Part shown: piece by piece, positions 22,445 to 35,353 of the stretch
How the letters are laid out: every line of letters begins with the position of its first letter
How positions within the stretch are numbered: the first letter of the stretch is position 1
Source: Zychaea mexicana
Taxonomy: Eukaryota > Mucoromycota > Mucoromycetes > Mucorales > Lichtheimiaceae
DNA: 64,000 bases
NCBI RefSeq assembly: GCF_025766255.1
Contig: NW_026516688.1
Coordinates: 372,001 to 436,000 of the forward strand
Direction: 5' to 3'
Translations under genes and position numbers: made by a program
Notes under the pieces: generated by a model
What the model was told of the DNA's origin: nothing
The model's input: the letters and a program-made list of their open reading frames with translations, nothing else
The model's database searches: none

Positions 22445-24840
22445 GTCGACTCCACTGTTCCCGAACCTCAACACTGTTATCAATATCACTTTGTCGACGA
22501 TCTCGTGGCAACTATATTGCTCGTTGCAAAAGTCTCCACTGTGCAATCAGGAGCGAGAATGACGACTCTCGCTCGTATATGAAGAAGTATAACAACAATA
22601 TAAAACACGCACAAACAAGTTCAACGAACGGGAAGAGAAAAAAAACATTTTTATTTGATACTTTATACTACTAATCAATTAAAGGGTGTCGATGTCTTCT
22701 TAGCTTCCCTGTTCTTAGGCAGGTACTGACAGGAGCAACCACAGGATGGTACATCGACATCTGCTCCCGTAACCCTCTACCTCAAAGCTAGGGTCTTGTC
22801 TTGGTTGCTTTGTAAATCATCGAAGGTCGATTGGTATTGAGATGCCCAGTCCCGTCTCACCAATCGCGACCACTTGCCCGCAATCACTTACCTGCAATCA
22901 CTTACCTGCGCCACCTACCTTAGTCGACCCGTGCCTACAGAACAAGCATCATCACCCACCCACGACCTACAAAAACCCGCGTTAGGTCCACAAAAAAAGA
23001 AAGTACCTGATCGTGAAAAAGAGAAAAAGCGAGGAAGCAACACGCTGCGGAAAATGACTGCCTTTATATGCATCCCGCTTCCCTTTTTTCTCTGCTAAAT
23101 AAGTAAAAATACCTCCACAGGTCCAGGCTAACAATGCGGGGAACAATGACAGATCTTCTGTATTGTAGCCGACAGTAACACGATCACAACGCGCTTTATC
23201 ACACTTTGGTACGCGCTTTTCACCTTTCTTTTTTTTTACATTTCTGTGGTCGCGTAGTTCTGCTCGCGAAAATAATCGAAAGGAAGTATTTGCTGGGAGG
23301 CTATGCACACCAGCAACAACGGTGCTTAAGGCAAGCTGTTCTAAGCTGAGAGAACCGGTTTAATGGTATGTTTCGCTTGCCACGCCCCTTTCAACCCCTT
23401 GATTAACCAAAAACATTGTTGGCACAACTTTCACATAGAACATGAGAGTACACGTGAGACGAACTCATGTGCTCAGAAGCAAGGCTTAGATTATGCATGC
23501 TTGACTCTCGTACGAGCCGACCATCCTGCTTTTTTTTGTATTTTGTTTTTTTTTTCCACATATATCGTACATCACCCACACATACGCCGATGAAGTCACA
23601 CACGTCTGATTGATTTTGTATCGCTGCTGCTCAGGCAGGTGGTGGATAAAACGAGCAAACCAAACAACAGTATCAACCTGAAGAAGCAGCCTGTATGGAT
23701 AATAGTAGCTCTAGGATGACGCGCATAATACTATGCTGCTCTATAATCTGCTCTTGACAATCTATTTTAAGCTGCCCCATCCATCATTGCGGGCTTGGAG
23801 GATCGGCAATCGCTGATTGCCGTGTGCATATGCTCGTATAAGAGAGCGTTTTTTATTTTTGTTACACACGCCACCACAGTTGATACAACAATGGCCGAGA
23901 CTTTCTACAATGTTTCACTGGATCCCATGAAGACGCTGGGTGCGGCGTTCAGCGCATATTTACTCCAACCCAACCCAATACACGCTCAGTCATCCTGGTG
24001 ATAAGATATTAAACAACTTGCATAACGCTATCCGCTATCATACCTCAATCCCCTCCTTTCCAGATACTTTTCCTTTTTTTTTGGATTTTAATTCGCGAAT
24101 ATAACTTGTGGTGACAAGACATCCATTCTGAGTGCATCATCAGCCGCCCTTTTCTTGGTAAGTAATCGTTTAAGAGATTTAAGAGATCACAAATGACTTA
24201 CGTCTATGCATCATATCGCGTCAGTCCATATCAGGTTATAGCCTTACATAAGCTGGATCATCCGAGTATAATGTTTACAATTCGCTTGGATTGTCTCTAT
24301 GCTACAGTGCTTAGCTGGCTGCCGTGGTAATTGCTGTGTATGCTGTTAAATGCTGATGATGTTTCAGGCACTGTAATAATGTGTTTTTTACCACAGTGCA
24401 ATTATATATATGTTTGCGCGGGCCTCAGTAAATTTGCAGTACTGCAATTGCAGTAATCTTTTGCAGTACTTGCCGGACTTTATGCAGTATTAAATACTTC
24501 ACGATCCCTTAGTTAAACAGTAGCATCTATCCGCGTCACGATGAAAACTGCTCCTACAACAGCTGATTTACATGCCACTTTACTCTCTTCTTTTTCGTCT
24601 ATTCTTTGTTTTACCAATAGAGCAATTAACCTTATAATGTAGATGATGTTAAACAAGACAGTAGGTTTAAGGCCTGACACAGACTCGATCGTTCATTACT
24701 TATTAGAGTGATATCATATCAGTTCCCTCATAGTGATGATCCTTCTCATTTCTCCATCCAGTCCCCAACAACATGTTTTGACGAAAGCAGAAAGTTTCAT
24801 TGGGACGCGAGCTTTGTTTATTGATGATGATGATAATACT
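22445..24840. other. Gene-poor region with short repeats
   Basis: About 2.4 kb with no supported gene. A short duplication AATCACTTACCTGC occurs at about 22880-22912. A palindrome and TGCAGTA cluster at 24435-24489 is listed separately. A 36-codon frame at 23891-24001 has no recognisable motif. Poly-T tracts occur on both strands. Confidence 0.5.
24435..24489. repeat. TGCAGTA cluster with a 16-bp perfect palindrome
   Basis: Four copies of TGCAGTA occur within about 55 bp, and the inverted TACTGCA completes TACTGCAATTGCAGTA at 24440-24455, a perfect 16-bp palindrome. No open frame or recognisable promoter overlaps it. Possible roles are a transposon-end remnant, a protein-binding site or a hairpin; none can be chosen from sequence. 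Confidence 0.7.
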
Positions 24841-24844
24841 GGAT

Positions 24845-26936
24845 CTAATTCCACATAAGATACTATATAATAAAAAAGAAGAATAGAATGTTAGATAATC
24901 TATTTTTGAATATACATATAAAGACACACACAATATGCACATGGTTATAAAGTTTACCTTGGGAGTACTGGAGAACTTTTGATAACCCTTGATAACCTTG
25001 TTGACCGCTTCCAAAAAGTCCTTTTCGGTGGCCACCTTTCTTCTTGCACGGATGGCAAACATACCGGCTTCTGTACAGACACTTCGCAATTCAGCACCCG
25101 TTGCGTTCGGACACAATCGTGCAATAAGTTCGTAACGAATGTCACGCTCGACACTCATGCTTTTTGCGTGAATCTTTAAAATATGTGCACGGCCCTAAAA
25201 TATCATAAAAAGCGTTTAATTTCATATCACCCATCCCTACACACATACACACTACGCGTCACACGAAAAGCAATTTTTACCTCCAAATCTGGTAAACCGA
25301 ATTCTACTCGTCTATCCAAACGACCCGGTCGCAACAAGGCAGGATCAAGGGTATCAGGTCTGTTGGTTGCCATCAGCACCTTGATGTTTCCTCGTGGGTC
25401 GAAACCGTCCAACTGATTAATCAATTCCAACATGGTACGCTGCACTTCATTGTCACCACCGGCACCATCGTCGAAACGAGCACCACCAATGGCATCGACT
25501 TCATCAAAGAAAATGATACATGCTTTCTTGGTTCTGGCCATTTCAAACAATTCACGGACCATGCGGGCACCTTCACCGACGTATTTCTGGACAAGTTCTG
25601 AACCAATGACACGGATGAATGTTGCATCTGTTCGGTTGGCGACGGCTCGAGCGCACAAGGTTTTACCAGTACCAGGTGGACCATACAGCAAAACACCCTT
25701 TGGTGGATCGATACCAAGGTTCACGAATCGTTCGGGTTGCAGCAGTGGCAGTTCAACAACTTCACGCAATCGCTCGATTTGCTCTTTGCACCCACCCACG
25801 TCGCTATATGTCACATCTGGCTTTTCTTCGACTTGCATCATTGTTACTGAAGGATCAATCTTAGGAGGTAATGGTACCTGGATCTGGTATTTTGTACGAT
25901 CCACACTATTCATCCGTAAGTTGATAGTATAAGTAAGCATGGATATATACACACGGTGTAAGTAAGATGTACAACACGGGCAAAGTCGCTGTCGATGAAA
26001 CAAAAATTGACGACTCACCCAACACGCATGCCTTCTTCGATATCGGTGGGAGATACGTGTCGAACCAATTCCACAACGAACTTGGCAATTTGTTTGACGT
26101 TGATGATGTATTTGGCGTCTTCGTTATCGCCACCTTGGATGATTTTAGTGCAGCGAGCGACCTAAAATACATTGAACCCGTATCAGATCGTATTCCCTTC
26201 ATCGGTCACTTGCATATGTCCCTGGATATATTTCATCCCACCCCGGTTTTCTCCATTCTATTACCTGCAATGGCTGCTCTTCTTGCATTCGCTGCTTGTC
26301 GGCAGGAATATCCCAAAGATTTGGAGCTGCAAGTCCAGTATCTGACTCCTTGACACCTGTAATTATAAAGTTAGACCTGCTATTAGCAACCGTACTTGTC
26401 TTTTTTATATAAAACAAATCCATTTGACACGTATATGGTTCTCGCAACCGCTTACCAATTTTTTCGTTTACACGCTTCTGTATATCTTTGATGTCTTGAT
26501 CGAGTTCTTTCAATTCTTTTGCATATGGACCTTGGCCCTATAAATATTTGTAGACAGTACAGTTGTTGATTACGGCATTCTTACACCTAAATACCCGATC
26601 GCTCTTTTTCTCTCAATTCCTGACAAGACCACATACGTATGTTTTGAGAAGCTTAATATCGCCTTCGTCAAGAGCTATTTGATATACATAAAGAGGCAAT
26701 TGACAAGTGGATTAATATAAGCGTATGTGTACCGAAAGTTGCTGCTGTTGTTGTTGCTTTCACTATCGTCGTCCATGGTCGAAGCCAAAAATTGCTCTTA
26801 CCGACTATTTTCTCGTCCTTGTTCTCATCTTCAAGAGGTTTATCGTCTGAACAAAAAATAGTCAGTGATGTTTCCATTGGCAATTTACCCAGATTGTAGA
26901 CATTTTACATTTTTCCCAGTCTTGTTTTGGAGGCAT
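24845..26936 (-). CDS. RPT1: 26S proteasome regulatory ATPase Rpt1 (regulatory subunit 7)
   Basis: One of the six AAA+ ATPases of the 19S base, which unfold substrates and open the 20S gate. The start MPPKQDWEK at 26936 is split by an early intron; the protein ends PKYLMWN in a terminal exon of a few codons (about 24845-24862). About eight exons are recognised. Markers in order: [16 protein letters not shown]-terminus, [16 protein letters not shown] coiled coil, [53 protein letters not shown], Walker A GPPGTGKT, Walker [12 protein letters not shown], sensor [19 protein letters not shown] with arginine fingers, and the C-terminal helical domain [22 protein letters not shown]. All catalytic motifs are intact and total length is typical (about 430 residues). 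A broken copy lies about 8 kb upstream at 16.4-17.1 kb. Confidence 0.95.
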
Positions 26937-28587
26937 TGTTTCGTTGATTTGTAAAAATGATAGAAAGAAAGAAAAGGATGTAAGGTTCGGATCGATGGAA
27001 AAAAGTGTGTCCTGCGTACGCGTACCGCGGACACTAATATATGTTCATGACAGAAAGACGGAGAGAGGCTACGTCACCTAAAATATTATTGGCTGATCGT
27101 TTCTGCAGGTACCTGTAGCAGCACAAGCGGGGTGTGCCTACCATCAATCGCTGTGCATAGTAACGATAATAGCTGACTCGACATGAACTTCACTGGATTT
27201 TCTCTGATGTAAGCCTAAAGACTATCATATGCTCTTAGTGGCTTCAAGTTGGTATCATACTTATTGATGATGTGATTATTAGGAAACACCTTTTCTCCGT
27301 GATTCTTTCTGGTAGCATTATCTATGTAATTTGTTAGATAGAAGAGACGCTGATGGGGCATACAACAACAAGAAATGATACAACTTAGGAAAAGGAAAAA
27401 AACTATTGCTTAACCAACCATGTAGTCCAGCTGTGTCACCTCGCCTTGATTGTGAATTGTCAAAAATAAATGGTCATGCAACCAATCCTTCTCTGTACAC
27501 CTTTTACACTCTTAAGAGTCAATAATGGAGTGACAATGATAATAATACATTAATGCTGGCTTATGAGAACTTATGCGCCTCCATCTATACTATGACTCTT
27601 GGAGCAATTTAATGCATCTTTTATTCTGTAATCCCTTGTTGTCACGCTGTCGATGTGATTTGAAACACTTCTACTGACGCTTGTTGATGTGTAGTATACA
27701 AAATATCTACTTGGTGCAGGTTTTAACTCTACTTATACATCTTTGTCAGGATCAAATCATCATTTGAAACATACCGAAGAAGGCCAATAGTAAATAAAAT
27801 TATCCCTAACAAAATTAATTATAACAAAACGAGTTTGGCAAAGTATGAGCGATCAACTGATATACTAGCAATATTAACAAGTGACGCAAAGCTTGGAGAC
27901 AGAACCTAATACACTGATGGAACAGTATAGCAGCGGTGATAAACGAAGGGAATGTTTAGAAATCTTTAAAGGAAAGGCTGACACAGATCCTTGGAGACTC
28001 TGAAAGATCTTTACGTAACAATCAAGCTAACTCTCGTCTAGCGCTGTAGAACTTTTGGAGTTTCTACGGATGCCGTGTACGTAAAACGAGGCATTATCAA
28101 CGCTGCGCGGCATTCTGCAAAAGAGTATACAGAAGAAGTGGCGGGAAGAGTTTGACAACGTAAAACAAAGAATAGAATGCTGTTGCCAAGGCTACACTTA
28201 GGTTTTCCCTGAACTCTTGGAAACGCGTTCCTAAACAACAAAGAGCTGTTAGATATTTGACCATAGAAGAATTACCAATGTCCCCAAGATACCTTAAGCT
28301 ACGCTCTGTATCTACATGCACTGTTGGATTCCTGTTCTAATGTCAACAGCTTACAATGGAAGTTTTTTCTATCAGAGAGAACATGACAGACTGCTTAAAA
28401 GAAATATCGTGTTCTTGGATGCATACGTGTATATGCCTAAATTCTAATACATTTTTTTATGGATAAAACCCGACATCGAGAGCATTTTTTTACTCAACCC
28501 AACATTGAAATCGCGCATCCCTTTATCAGAAAAACACACAGCTCCCTTCCCACACAACCCCTCTCCTCCTCTTCGCAACTGTACATA
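26937..28587. other. Divergent intergenic region RPT1 / RTT106
   Basis: About 1.65 kb separating the divergently transcribed RPT1 (-) and RTT106 (+). It must hold both promoters, but no clear TATA box or proteasome-associated control element was recognised. Short minus-strand frames at 28038-28321 have no recognisable features. Confidence 0.5.
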
Positions 28588-30147
28588 ATGACTTCTTGGC
28601 TTAGCAGTGTTGACAATGCCAAACTACGCGAATCTGTCGAAAAGTTAATAGCAGCCTATCCCGACAGTTTACAGGTCGTCCAAAACCTGATAACCTATTA
28701 TAACAACAAACTCGCGTCCGCCGCTGATCGATCAACAACAGAAGAGGAAGAACGCGAACGCAAAAAACCCAAGATCGATTCTTTACAAGACGACATTATA
28801 GCCACCGTTTCAGACATTTCATTTCAATCGCCAGGACGGAGAAAGTTCAATCTTTTGCTTACATCAACACAATTGGTGCTTATAAACCCAAAGAACAATG
28901 AAAGCGAGTTCAAGTTTGCCATAAGCAATATTCAGTCATGTTATTGCGTGCCTAGTCCGGCGCCTGCCAAGGGTCATACCTTTGCCCTTTTTTTCAACCA
29001 GCCAGACACGGATCCAATTGTTTTTGCAGTCCAGCAAAAGGGTGACATGCTTATTCAACGACCGGATCAGAAACAGCAGCAGCCCGTATCAGAAGACAAC
29101 AAGCACACAGCCATCATGCAATTGCTTCAAGAATGTGGATTACGGACGATGAGTCCGTCTAAACAGGTGTATCTATCAACTGTTGTATCGGCTACCACCG
29201 GTAAACGGCTCGATGAAGATCGATTCTATGCGAACGTGCATTTGAAGAATAAAGAGGGATGCCTTTACTTCTTACCAGAAGGAATCCTGTTCGGCTTCAA
29301 GAAACCAATCGTTTTCTTTCCCTTATCGTGTCTCGCCTCCACATTTTATAGCGGCATCACACAGCATACGTTCGATCTGTCATTAGTTTTGCGCAAGTCA
29401 CGACGGCCACTTGGTTCGACAATAACAGGCTTCAACATCAAGGATGACGAAGAGGCGACGGTAGAATTCTCAATGATAGAACAGTCGGAATATGGCGGTA
29501 TCGATGCATATATAAAAAAGGTCGGAATCAACGACAAGAGCATGAGCGAAGAAAACATGGCACCAGAAACAAAAGCACGAATGGCTGCTGCTGCTGACTG
29601 CCATGATGATGGAACGGCGGCCGCACCTGGAGACGACCATAACCAGGAAGACGACGACGAGGAAGACGATACCGACTTTCAACCGAGCGATGGTGACGAT
29701 GATCCACTTGAATACGATTCCGATGCTGGGAGCTCACAAGATGGTGTAGGTGTTGAGGACGAGGACGAAGAGATGATGGACGAAGATGATGACGAACACA
29801 ATGGCAACGCAAGCGAAGATATTGCAGAAGAAACCGGCGAAGACGAGATAGACGGGTCACGGCTGACGAGCAACGCCAGCGATCGAGACCTAGTCACTGA
29901 GGAGGACGATGACGATAGGGATGGTGAGCAAGATATCACCAAGACCGACAATGAAAGTGACGAAGAAGTAGAAGAAGAGTTCGCTGCAACCGAGGACGAC
30001 GTAGAGGAGGAGGAAGGCGATGATGTAGGGAGTGAGAGTTTGGGGAGCAGTAGTGAAGACGACATCGATGAAGACATGAGGGTTGCAAAGGCAGGACCTA
30101 CAATCTTACCTGAAGATGCCAAGGACGAGCTTGAAGATAGCGACTAG
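28588..30147 (+). CDS. RTT106: Histone chaperone Rtt106
   Basis: Histone H3-H4 chaperone with tandem PH domains that deposits new H3-H4 during replication and acts in silencing. Single exon of 519 residues from ATG 28588. An in-frame Met at 28459 would add 43 residues of unlikely composition, and the conserved MTSWLSSVDNAKLRESV start supports 28588. The order is: helical N-terminus with VVQNLITYYNNK, first PH-like domain (GRRKFNLLLTSTQLVLINP to DPIVFAVQQKG), second PH domain (YLSTVVSATTGKRLDEDRF, EGCLYFLPEGILFGFKKPI, FDLSLVLRK, EFSMIEQSEYGGIDAYIKK), then an extreme Asp/Glu tail of about 160 residues interspersed with Ser. The acidic tail is longer than I expect for the family and explains the long antisense serine-rich shadow frame. 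Its neighbour BRE1 is also a chromatin gene. Confidence 0.92.
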   Translation: MTSWLSSVDNAKLRESVEKLIAAYPDSLQVVQNLITYYNNKLASAADRSTTEEEERERKKPKIDSLQDDIIATVSDISFQSPGRRKFNLLLTSTQLVLINPKNNESEFKFAISNIQSCYCVPSPAPAKGHTFALFFNQPDTDPIVFAVQQKGDMLIQRPDQKQQQPVSEDNKHTAIMQLLQECGLRTMSPSKQVYLSTVVSATTGKRLDEDRFYANVHLKNKEGCLYFLPEGILFGFKKPIVFFPLSCLASTFYSGITQHTFDLSLVLRKSRRPLGSTITGFNIKDDEEATVEFSMIEQSEYGGIDAYIKKVGINDKSMSEENMAPETKARMAAAADCHDDGTAAAPGDDHNQEDDDEEDDTDFQPSDGDDDPLEYDSDAGSSQDGVGVEDEDEEMMDEDDDEHNGNASEDIAEETGEDEIDGSRLTSNASDRDLVTEEDDDDRDGEQDITKTDNESDEEVEEEFAATEDDVEEEEGDDVGSESLGSSSEDDIDEDMRVAKAGPTILPEDAKDELEDSD

Positions 30148-30887
30148 AACTCTTTCTTTTGATTTTTCCTTCGTTTTATTGTAATTTAATTGCCTGCACT
30201 CAACAAACATAAAAGATACCTGCAAAAAAGAGCTTCTTTACAGCACAGCTTTATTGTCGCTGCGTGTGTGTGAATCTGGATGTGTGAGCTGTTTGTGTGT
30301 GTGACCCCACTCAACGCGGGAGAGTTGGAGAGGGGCCAGTGAACCTTGAATAAGAGTATAAAAAATTCTATTTTTTTGAGCCGGTTTTTTTTTCCTGGTC
30401 GTCTCCATCATACCACAATTATAAAAGAACAACTTCGACCAAGCATCAGCTATTTTATCACAGTCTTCTCATCTATATGCAAACTCAATGAAAACCAAAG
30501 ACGACACTCATGACAACTCATTTGTCTCGGCTAAAAAAGAAGCGAGAGCTTAAAAGAGGAGAAAGAAAGAGCTATTTTAACGACTCAAAAACCTAGCCTA
30601 TTACTGTTGGTCTTCTCACACACCTACAACCAGCACCAGCCGAACAGCACCCACACACACACTTATTTAAGCACGTGACTAATGTGACGTTGAGTTTGAG
30701 CCCGCTGCCGGTGAACAACACTTTGGCTCATTTTTCGACTTTACAACTTTAAACCGGCTTACCACCTCCATCACCAAACCCTCCCACACCCCCCCCCTTT
30801 TTCCACCTTCCAACGTTTGAAACTTTTGGCACATATCCGAGCGTCTTTGTCTACTATAAATTTTGCAACGTTGTAATCTTGTGTGAG
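30148..30887. other. Intergenic region RTT106 / BRE1
   Basis: 740 bp between tandem genes. It contains the RTT106 3' flank, then pyrimidine-rich and CA-rich sequence (30640-30670). A CTATAAAT at about 30853 is 30-35 bp before the BRE1 ATG; this is close for a TATA box, so the start site may be very near the ATG or the motif may be coincidental. Confidence 0.4.
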
Positions 30888-33800
30888 ATGGCAACTAGAG
30901 AGTCTGAGGAACCAAGCTCTGCCCCTCGTCCCCCCAAAAAGCGGTTCATAGCGTCATCTTCGTCGTCGTCTCCAGCGCGATCCATTGACGAAGACCTTGC
31001 TTCCTCTGAAGAAGATGCTGCCGATCCTCTCATGGTGAGTTTTATTGCTTTTCTCTTACTACTATTATCTCTATCAGCCTGCATTGTTGTTGTTAACGTA
31101 ACAGCAATAAAGAAAATAATTCTTTTTCTATACCCTACATGTTCGTTCATCGACGTACAATAACAATTACTGTGTATATATAACAAAAGCTACTTATAAT
31201 TAACCTTGAAATTATTGAATCAAAAAATATAGGAACCGTTTGAGGAATTTCGGCGGGACGCGATCTTTAGGCAGTGGAAAGAATATATGGTATGCTTGTT
31301 CATTAACCATCGTAATTTTCTTATACACTGTGAAAGAGCAAAAAGCGAACTTGTTATTCTTACTATTCGTAGCGCTTTGGAAAAAGATATAAAAAGCGCA
31401 AAATATCTGCAGAAAAGCGACAACAAGCAGACGAAGCTTCTTTGAGTGTGTGGGATTCTCATTTTCAGCAGGTAACGGAATATTTCAATAAACTACGTAA
31501 AGCTGAAGATAAAGAAAACTATGAGAGGTTCTAAACGGTCCAAATTGTCATAGCTACGAAAAGCACTTAGTGATCTTGTTTCAGAAGAACATGCCGAATC
31601 ATTAAAAGCAGCGATGCACCAGCGTGGTAAGTAAAAGGAGGATAGAGAGAGAAATAATTTAGGCGTGTGACCAAGAAACGAAGAATAAAAGCTTATTTTC
31701 CCTCTATGTACAATAACTCTAGATGAAAATAGCCGGTATCAAAGCATATTAGATTCGATTGCTGACGATGCTCCTGCTATGGCTACTGCAATGAAAGCAG
31801 CTTCCAAGGTGACAGCGTGTGAAGTAACGCGGTCTGCACAATCATTCAAATATAAACGAGAAAGACTTGCTGAAAAAATCAAGCCATTGTTAGGTATATT
31901 ATGACAAAGAATCATGTTAGGAACTTACTGGAAAAGTCTAATATGGTTTTTTCTTTGTTCTTGCTGACATGGAATCATAAATCACCCTGTAGACTCCTCG
32001 CTGCAAGACGAATATCAAGACGCGCTTTCTCGTTGGCAATCTGGTGAAAAATCAATTAATAAAGCTAAGGATAACCTCGAGTTACACACCATGAAGGTAC
32101 ACTTGGCTTTCTTTTTTTTTAAGAAAAAATGTGGATTGGTCACTTGCCCATAAAAGAATATTATGTAACAACAAGGAAATTAACAAAAGTTATATGAGGT
32201 TAGTATCTTGTTTTGACCGAAGAGTTACAGCTTTTAACGCGGAAATTGGAAGTGGTTGATGCTATTGTGCGCGATACACGTCTTGAGCTAGTGAATGCCG
32301 AAAATCGGCTGGCGCCAAAGAACGCCGAATCAGGCGGTAATTGGCAAGAACAATGCCTGGATATAGGTGGTAGTAGCAATCAGCAACAGCAATCATCTAG
32401 CGGATCCTCCGGAAGAGCAACAACTGACGAGGTAAATTTTGCATGAAAATAAAAAAAGGGAAGGGAGCGTCTATAATTTGGGCACTATCAAACTCATTCA
32501 GGGCCATTCTTTATTAGAACTTTGCTGCAGAGCAGCAACAAGAAAACTCGCTCACTCAAATCCAGCGTATGCTGGATCGGCAACTGCAAGAAATCGAAGC
32601 TATCAAAGAAGAACGGATAACTTTGAAGCAAAGGATTGCGCAAGCCGAGATTGATCTGATCATCTTACCAGAAGCACGCATCGGAAAGTTGCCACACATC
32701 TACCAATCGCAAGAATCCGTTGCGTATTTTCGTCAAAAAAGCGATCGTTTGTTGAAAATATGCCGAGAACTGCGACAAGAACGCGATCGTCTCCAAATTG
32801 AACGACGGCCGTTTATTCAAGAACATGATGCGGATCAGCTACATCATATCAAAAAACTGCAGAAGCAGCTGCGTGAATTAGACCGAGAATTGAATGATGT
32901 GCGTGGCCAACGTGATGCGTTACAGGTTGTGGTGGATGAGTACAAGTCGACACGTGAAAGCGGTGGAAGAGCGTCGTTACCGGAGTTACAGCTGATTGCA
33001 GATACACGACGGGTAAGAAAAAAGCCTTGTTTTATAGCATGTAAAAAGAAGGGTGTATAATTTTGTTACTATGATTATGCTGACATGGTTCTTCTAGGAA
33101 CGGGGATCTATTATGGAGAACCAACTATTGCAATTGCGTAAAAAATGTGCAGCATTGACCGGCAACCGTGCGTTCTATGAGATGGCCATGTCGATTAACG
33201 AAGGTGATATCACCATCGAACCGGCTCAAAGGGAATTAAGGTAACAGGAACACTGATATTAACAGATTTGCGACCACTAACACTTAGTTGATCGACATAC
33301 TTACACCCTTTTTATTGTTTGGAAAAAAAACGCAGTTCTTTAGAAAGCACAATCGACGAATTACGGGCTCAGCTTGCAGGACAAGACGATGCCGCCGATC
33401 AACAACAAAACTTGGACAAGGAAATTGAGAAGATGCTAGAGATTCAAAACGTGGAGAACAAAGTACAAGAGTTTCAAAAGAAATACGGTTTTGATGTTAT
33501 GAATTCGGACGAAAACGCGGTGTTGAAGATACTGGAGTCGACGCTCGAATCCACAGAAGCCAAAATCAGTGAAACACAAAAGACTTTAAAATCATTGGAA
33601 CTGGTAAGGGTAAAGGCGGAAAAGCAAAAGTTAGGCAAAAGATGCTTAGTACAGAGTGTATGCTGACGAAATGAACCGATTTATTTAATAGGGTGAGAGT
33701 GAGTCAGCGAGTGTGGTCGCAGATGCATTTAAAGGCAGCACTATGTTTGACGAGCAGAATATGGCGAAAATTAAAGACTTGGTGGATGTTGAGGAAGAGA

Positions 33801-34789
33801 TCATAAGGCTGCGATCAGAGGTATGTAGTAATATTGATTTCTGGATTGGTTCTAAAATGAGTATATCTAACACGTATCAACAGCGCTCTAGATATAATCA
33901 AGCTTTTACGAATCTGAACAAGGCCAAGGATTCAAATGGCATGGTCGCCGTTGCTCTTAAAAAACAGATCGACAAGGAACTTGCTTATATTAAGGAGTTA
34001 AACGAGCGTGAAAAGAATATGAACAGTCAGCTGGTAAGTCAACCTTATATATCCAGACTATGTAAAAAGTGACAAAGCTGGTGGACAAGATGAGTGACTA
34101 AAGTATGCAATGCGTATAAAATAGACCACTTTGGAACGTGAATTGACAGCAAGCAACGCGGCATTGGAGACTTATCAGTCGAAAGGAGACGAACTTGATG
34201 AAACATTAAAAGACCTCAAAGAAAAGACGAATCTTGCCAAGGAAAAGGCTGTTGAGGTATGAACCCAACGTTGTTTTTGCTAATCATTCGGTTAGGCGAA
34301 TGTGGTTCTAACACTATAAATACGCTTTTTTTTCCCAGTTTGAAAAGTCGATCAAGGAAAAGATACGTCTGATAGAACAAGGAGCACACGAGCGTCTGCG
34401 ATTAGAAGAGAACAGTGAGTTATTGCGGCGGAAACTTGAAGCAGCAACCAGGGTGGAGAGGCCAGCTGAAATCCAGCTTCGTGAACAACAAGAGGAATAT
34501 AGAGTAAGTATTTTTCTGGTGGGAGATGATGGGTGAGAGGTGGTGTGGAGAAAAGCAGGTAGTCTAATTGGCTTATGGGGTGATGATAAGTGACTAACTC
34601 TTATTTTCGTAATAGCAACTGCTATATTGCGGTTCCTGTGGACAAACACTAAAGTCGCACGTAATTATGCGTTGCATGCATACGTTCTGTAAAAACTGTC
34701 TGGATGCTCGCATCGAAACCAGACAACGACGATGTCCTTCTTGCGGCGAATCGTTTGGTGTCAACGACGTCAAGCAGTTTTATTTTTAA
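30888..34789 (+). CDS. BRE1: E3 ubiquitin ligase Bre1 (histone H2B monoubiquitination)
   Basis: Nuclear RING E3 that, with the E2 Rad6, monoubiquitinates histone H2B and so promotes H3K4 and H3K79 methylation. Fifteen exons (30888-31034 first, 34616-34789 last) sum in phase to 844 residues. The N-terminus has a Ser/Pro-rich basic segment, followed by EPFEEFRRDAIFRQWKEYM. The centre is almost continuous coiled coil (for example RELRQERDRLQIERRPF and ELDRELNDVRGQRDAL). The C-terminal RING is complete: CGSC, CMHTFCKNC and CPSC supply the C3HC4 ligands, and the protein ends FGVNDVKQFYF as in other Bre1 proteins. A Gln/Ser-rich insertion sits near 32370-32420. RTT106 directly precedes it in the same orientation. 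The call rests on the conserved RING plus coiled-coil architecture and length. Confidence 0.93.
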
Positions 34790-35353
34790 TTTTCTATCCT
34801 TAAAAAAAAAGATCATCCCCTCTCCTTCCGTCCCTTCTTCACATTCTCTCTCTCTTTTATCTTCGTGTATATACAATCCTTCTTTTTCTAGCTTATTATG
34901 AATTATCATCGCTGTAAATTCTTTGTGTCCTTTCCCCCACCCCCTATTGTTTGTTTCCGTTATTTTTTTTCTATGTTCATTACCCTTAATTCCTTCATCG
35001 TATCCTTATAGATATATACAGCAATATAGTACGTTTTCTTGTCACTATACATACGTTAGTACGAAGTATCTGGTGACAATGATGATAATCCCAAGACCTA
35101 TCTAGCTGCAGCATGCACACATCCTTGGATACTGAAAATTCACTGCTGCTGCTGCTGCTGCTGCTGCTACGGATTGGTGCCATGTAGTAGTTCTATTAGC
35201 CGCGACATGTGTATATATTACGAGTGACTTTTATGCACTCCTTGTGTGTAAAAGGGGGATTTATTATGAGAATCCCGTCACCTTCCACCACCCCTTCATC
35301 TTACTCCCACCTTAAGTTTTCCTGCTTTTTTCTTCTTTTTCCTTCTTTTCGTG
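34790..35353. other. Intergenic region BRE1 / rhomboid gene with (CTG)n
   Basis: 560 bp between tandem genes. CT-rich stretches flank a (CTG)8 microsatellite at 35143-35168. The last 80 bp before the rhomboid ATG are strongly pyrimidine-rich, as in other leaders of this window. Confidence 0.5.
35143..35168. repeat. (CTG)8 microsatellite
   Basis: Uninterrupted CTG/GCT trinucleotide run in the presumed 5' region of the rhomboid gene; it is not part of a recognised coding frame. Confidence 0.9.

Noticed and set aside
28038..28321. Small minus-strand genes upstream of RTT106
   Set aside because: Two overlapping frames are open in the same stretch, with no motif, start context or partner exon.
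29679..30122. Antisense serine-rich frame opposite the end of RTT106
   Set aside because: It is the reverse-complement shadow of GAN/GAR acidic codons in the Rtt106 tail.
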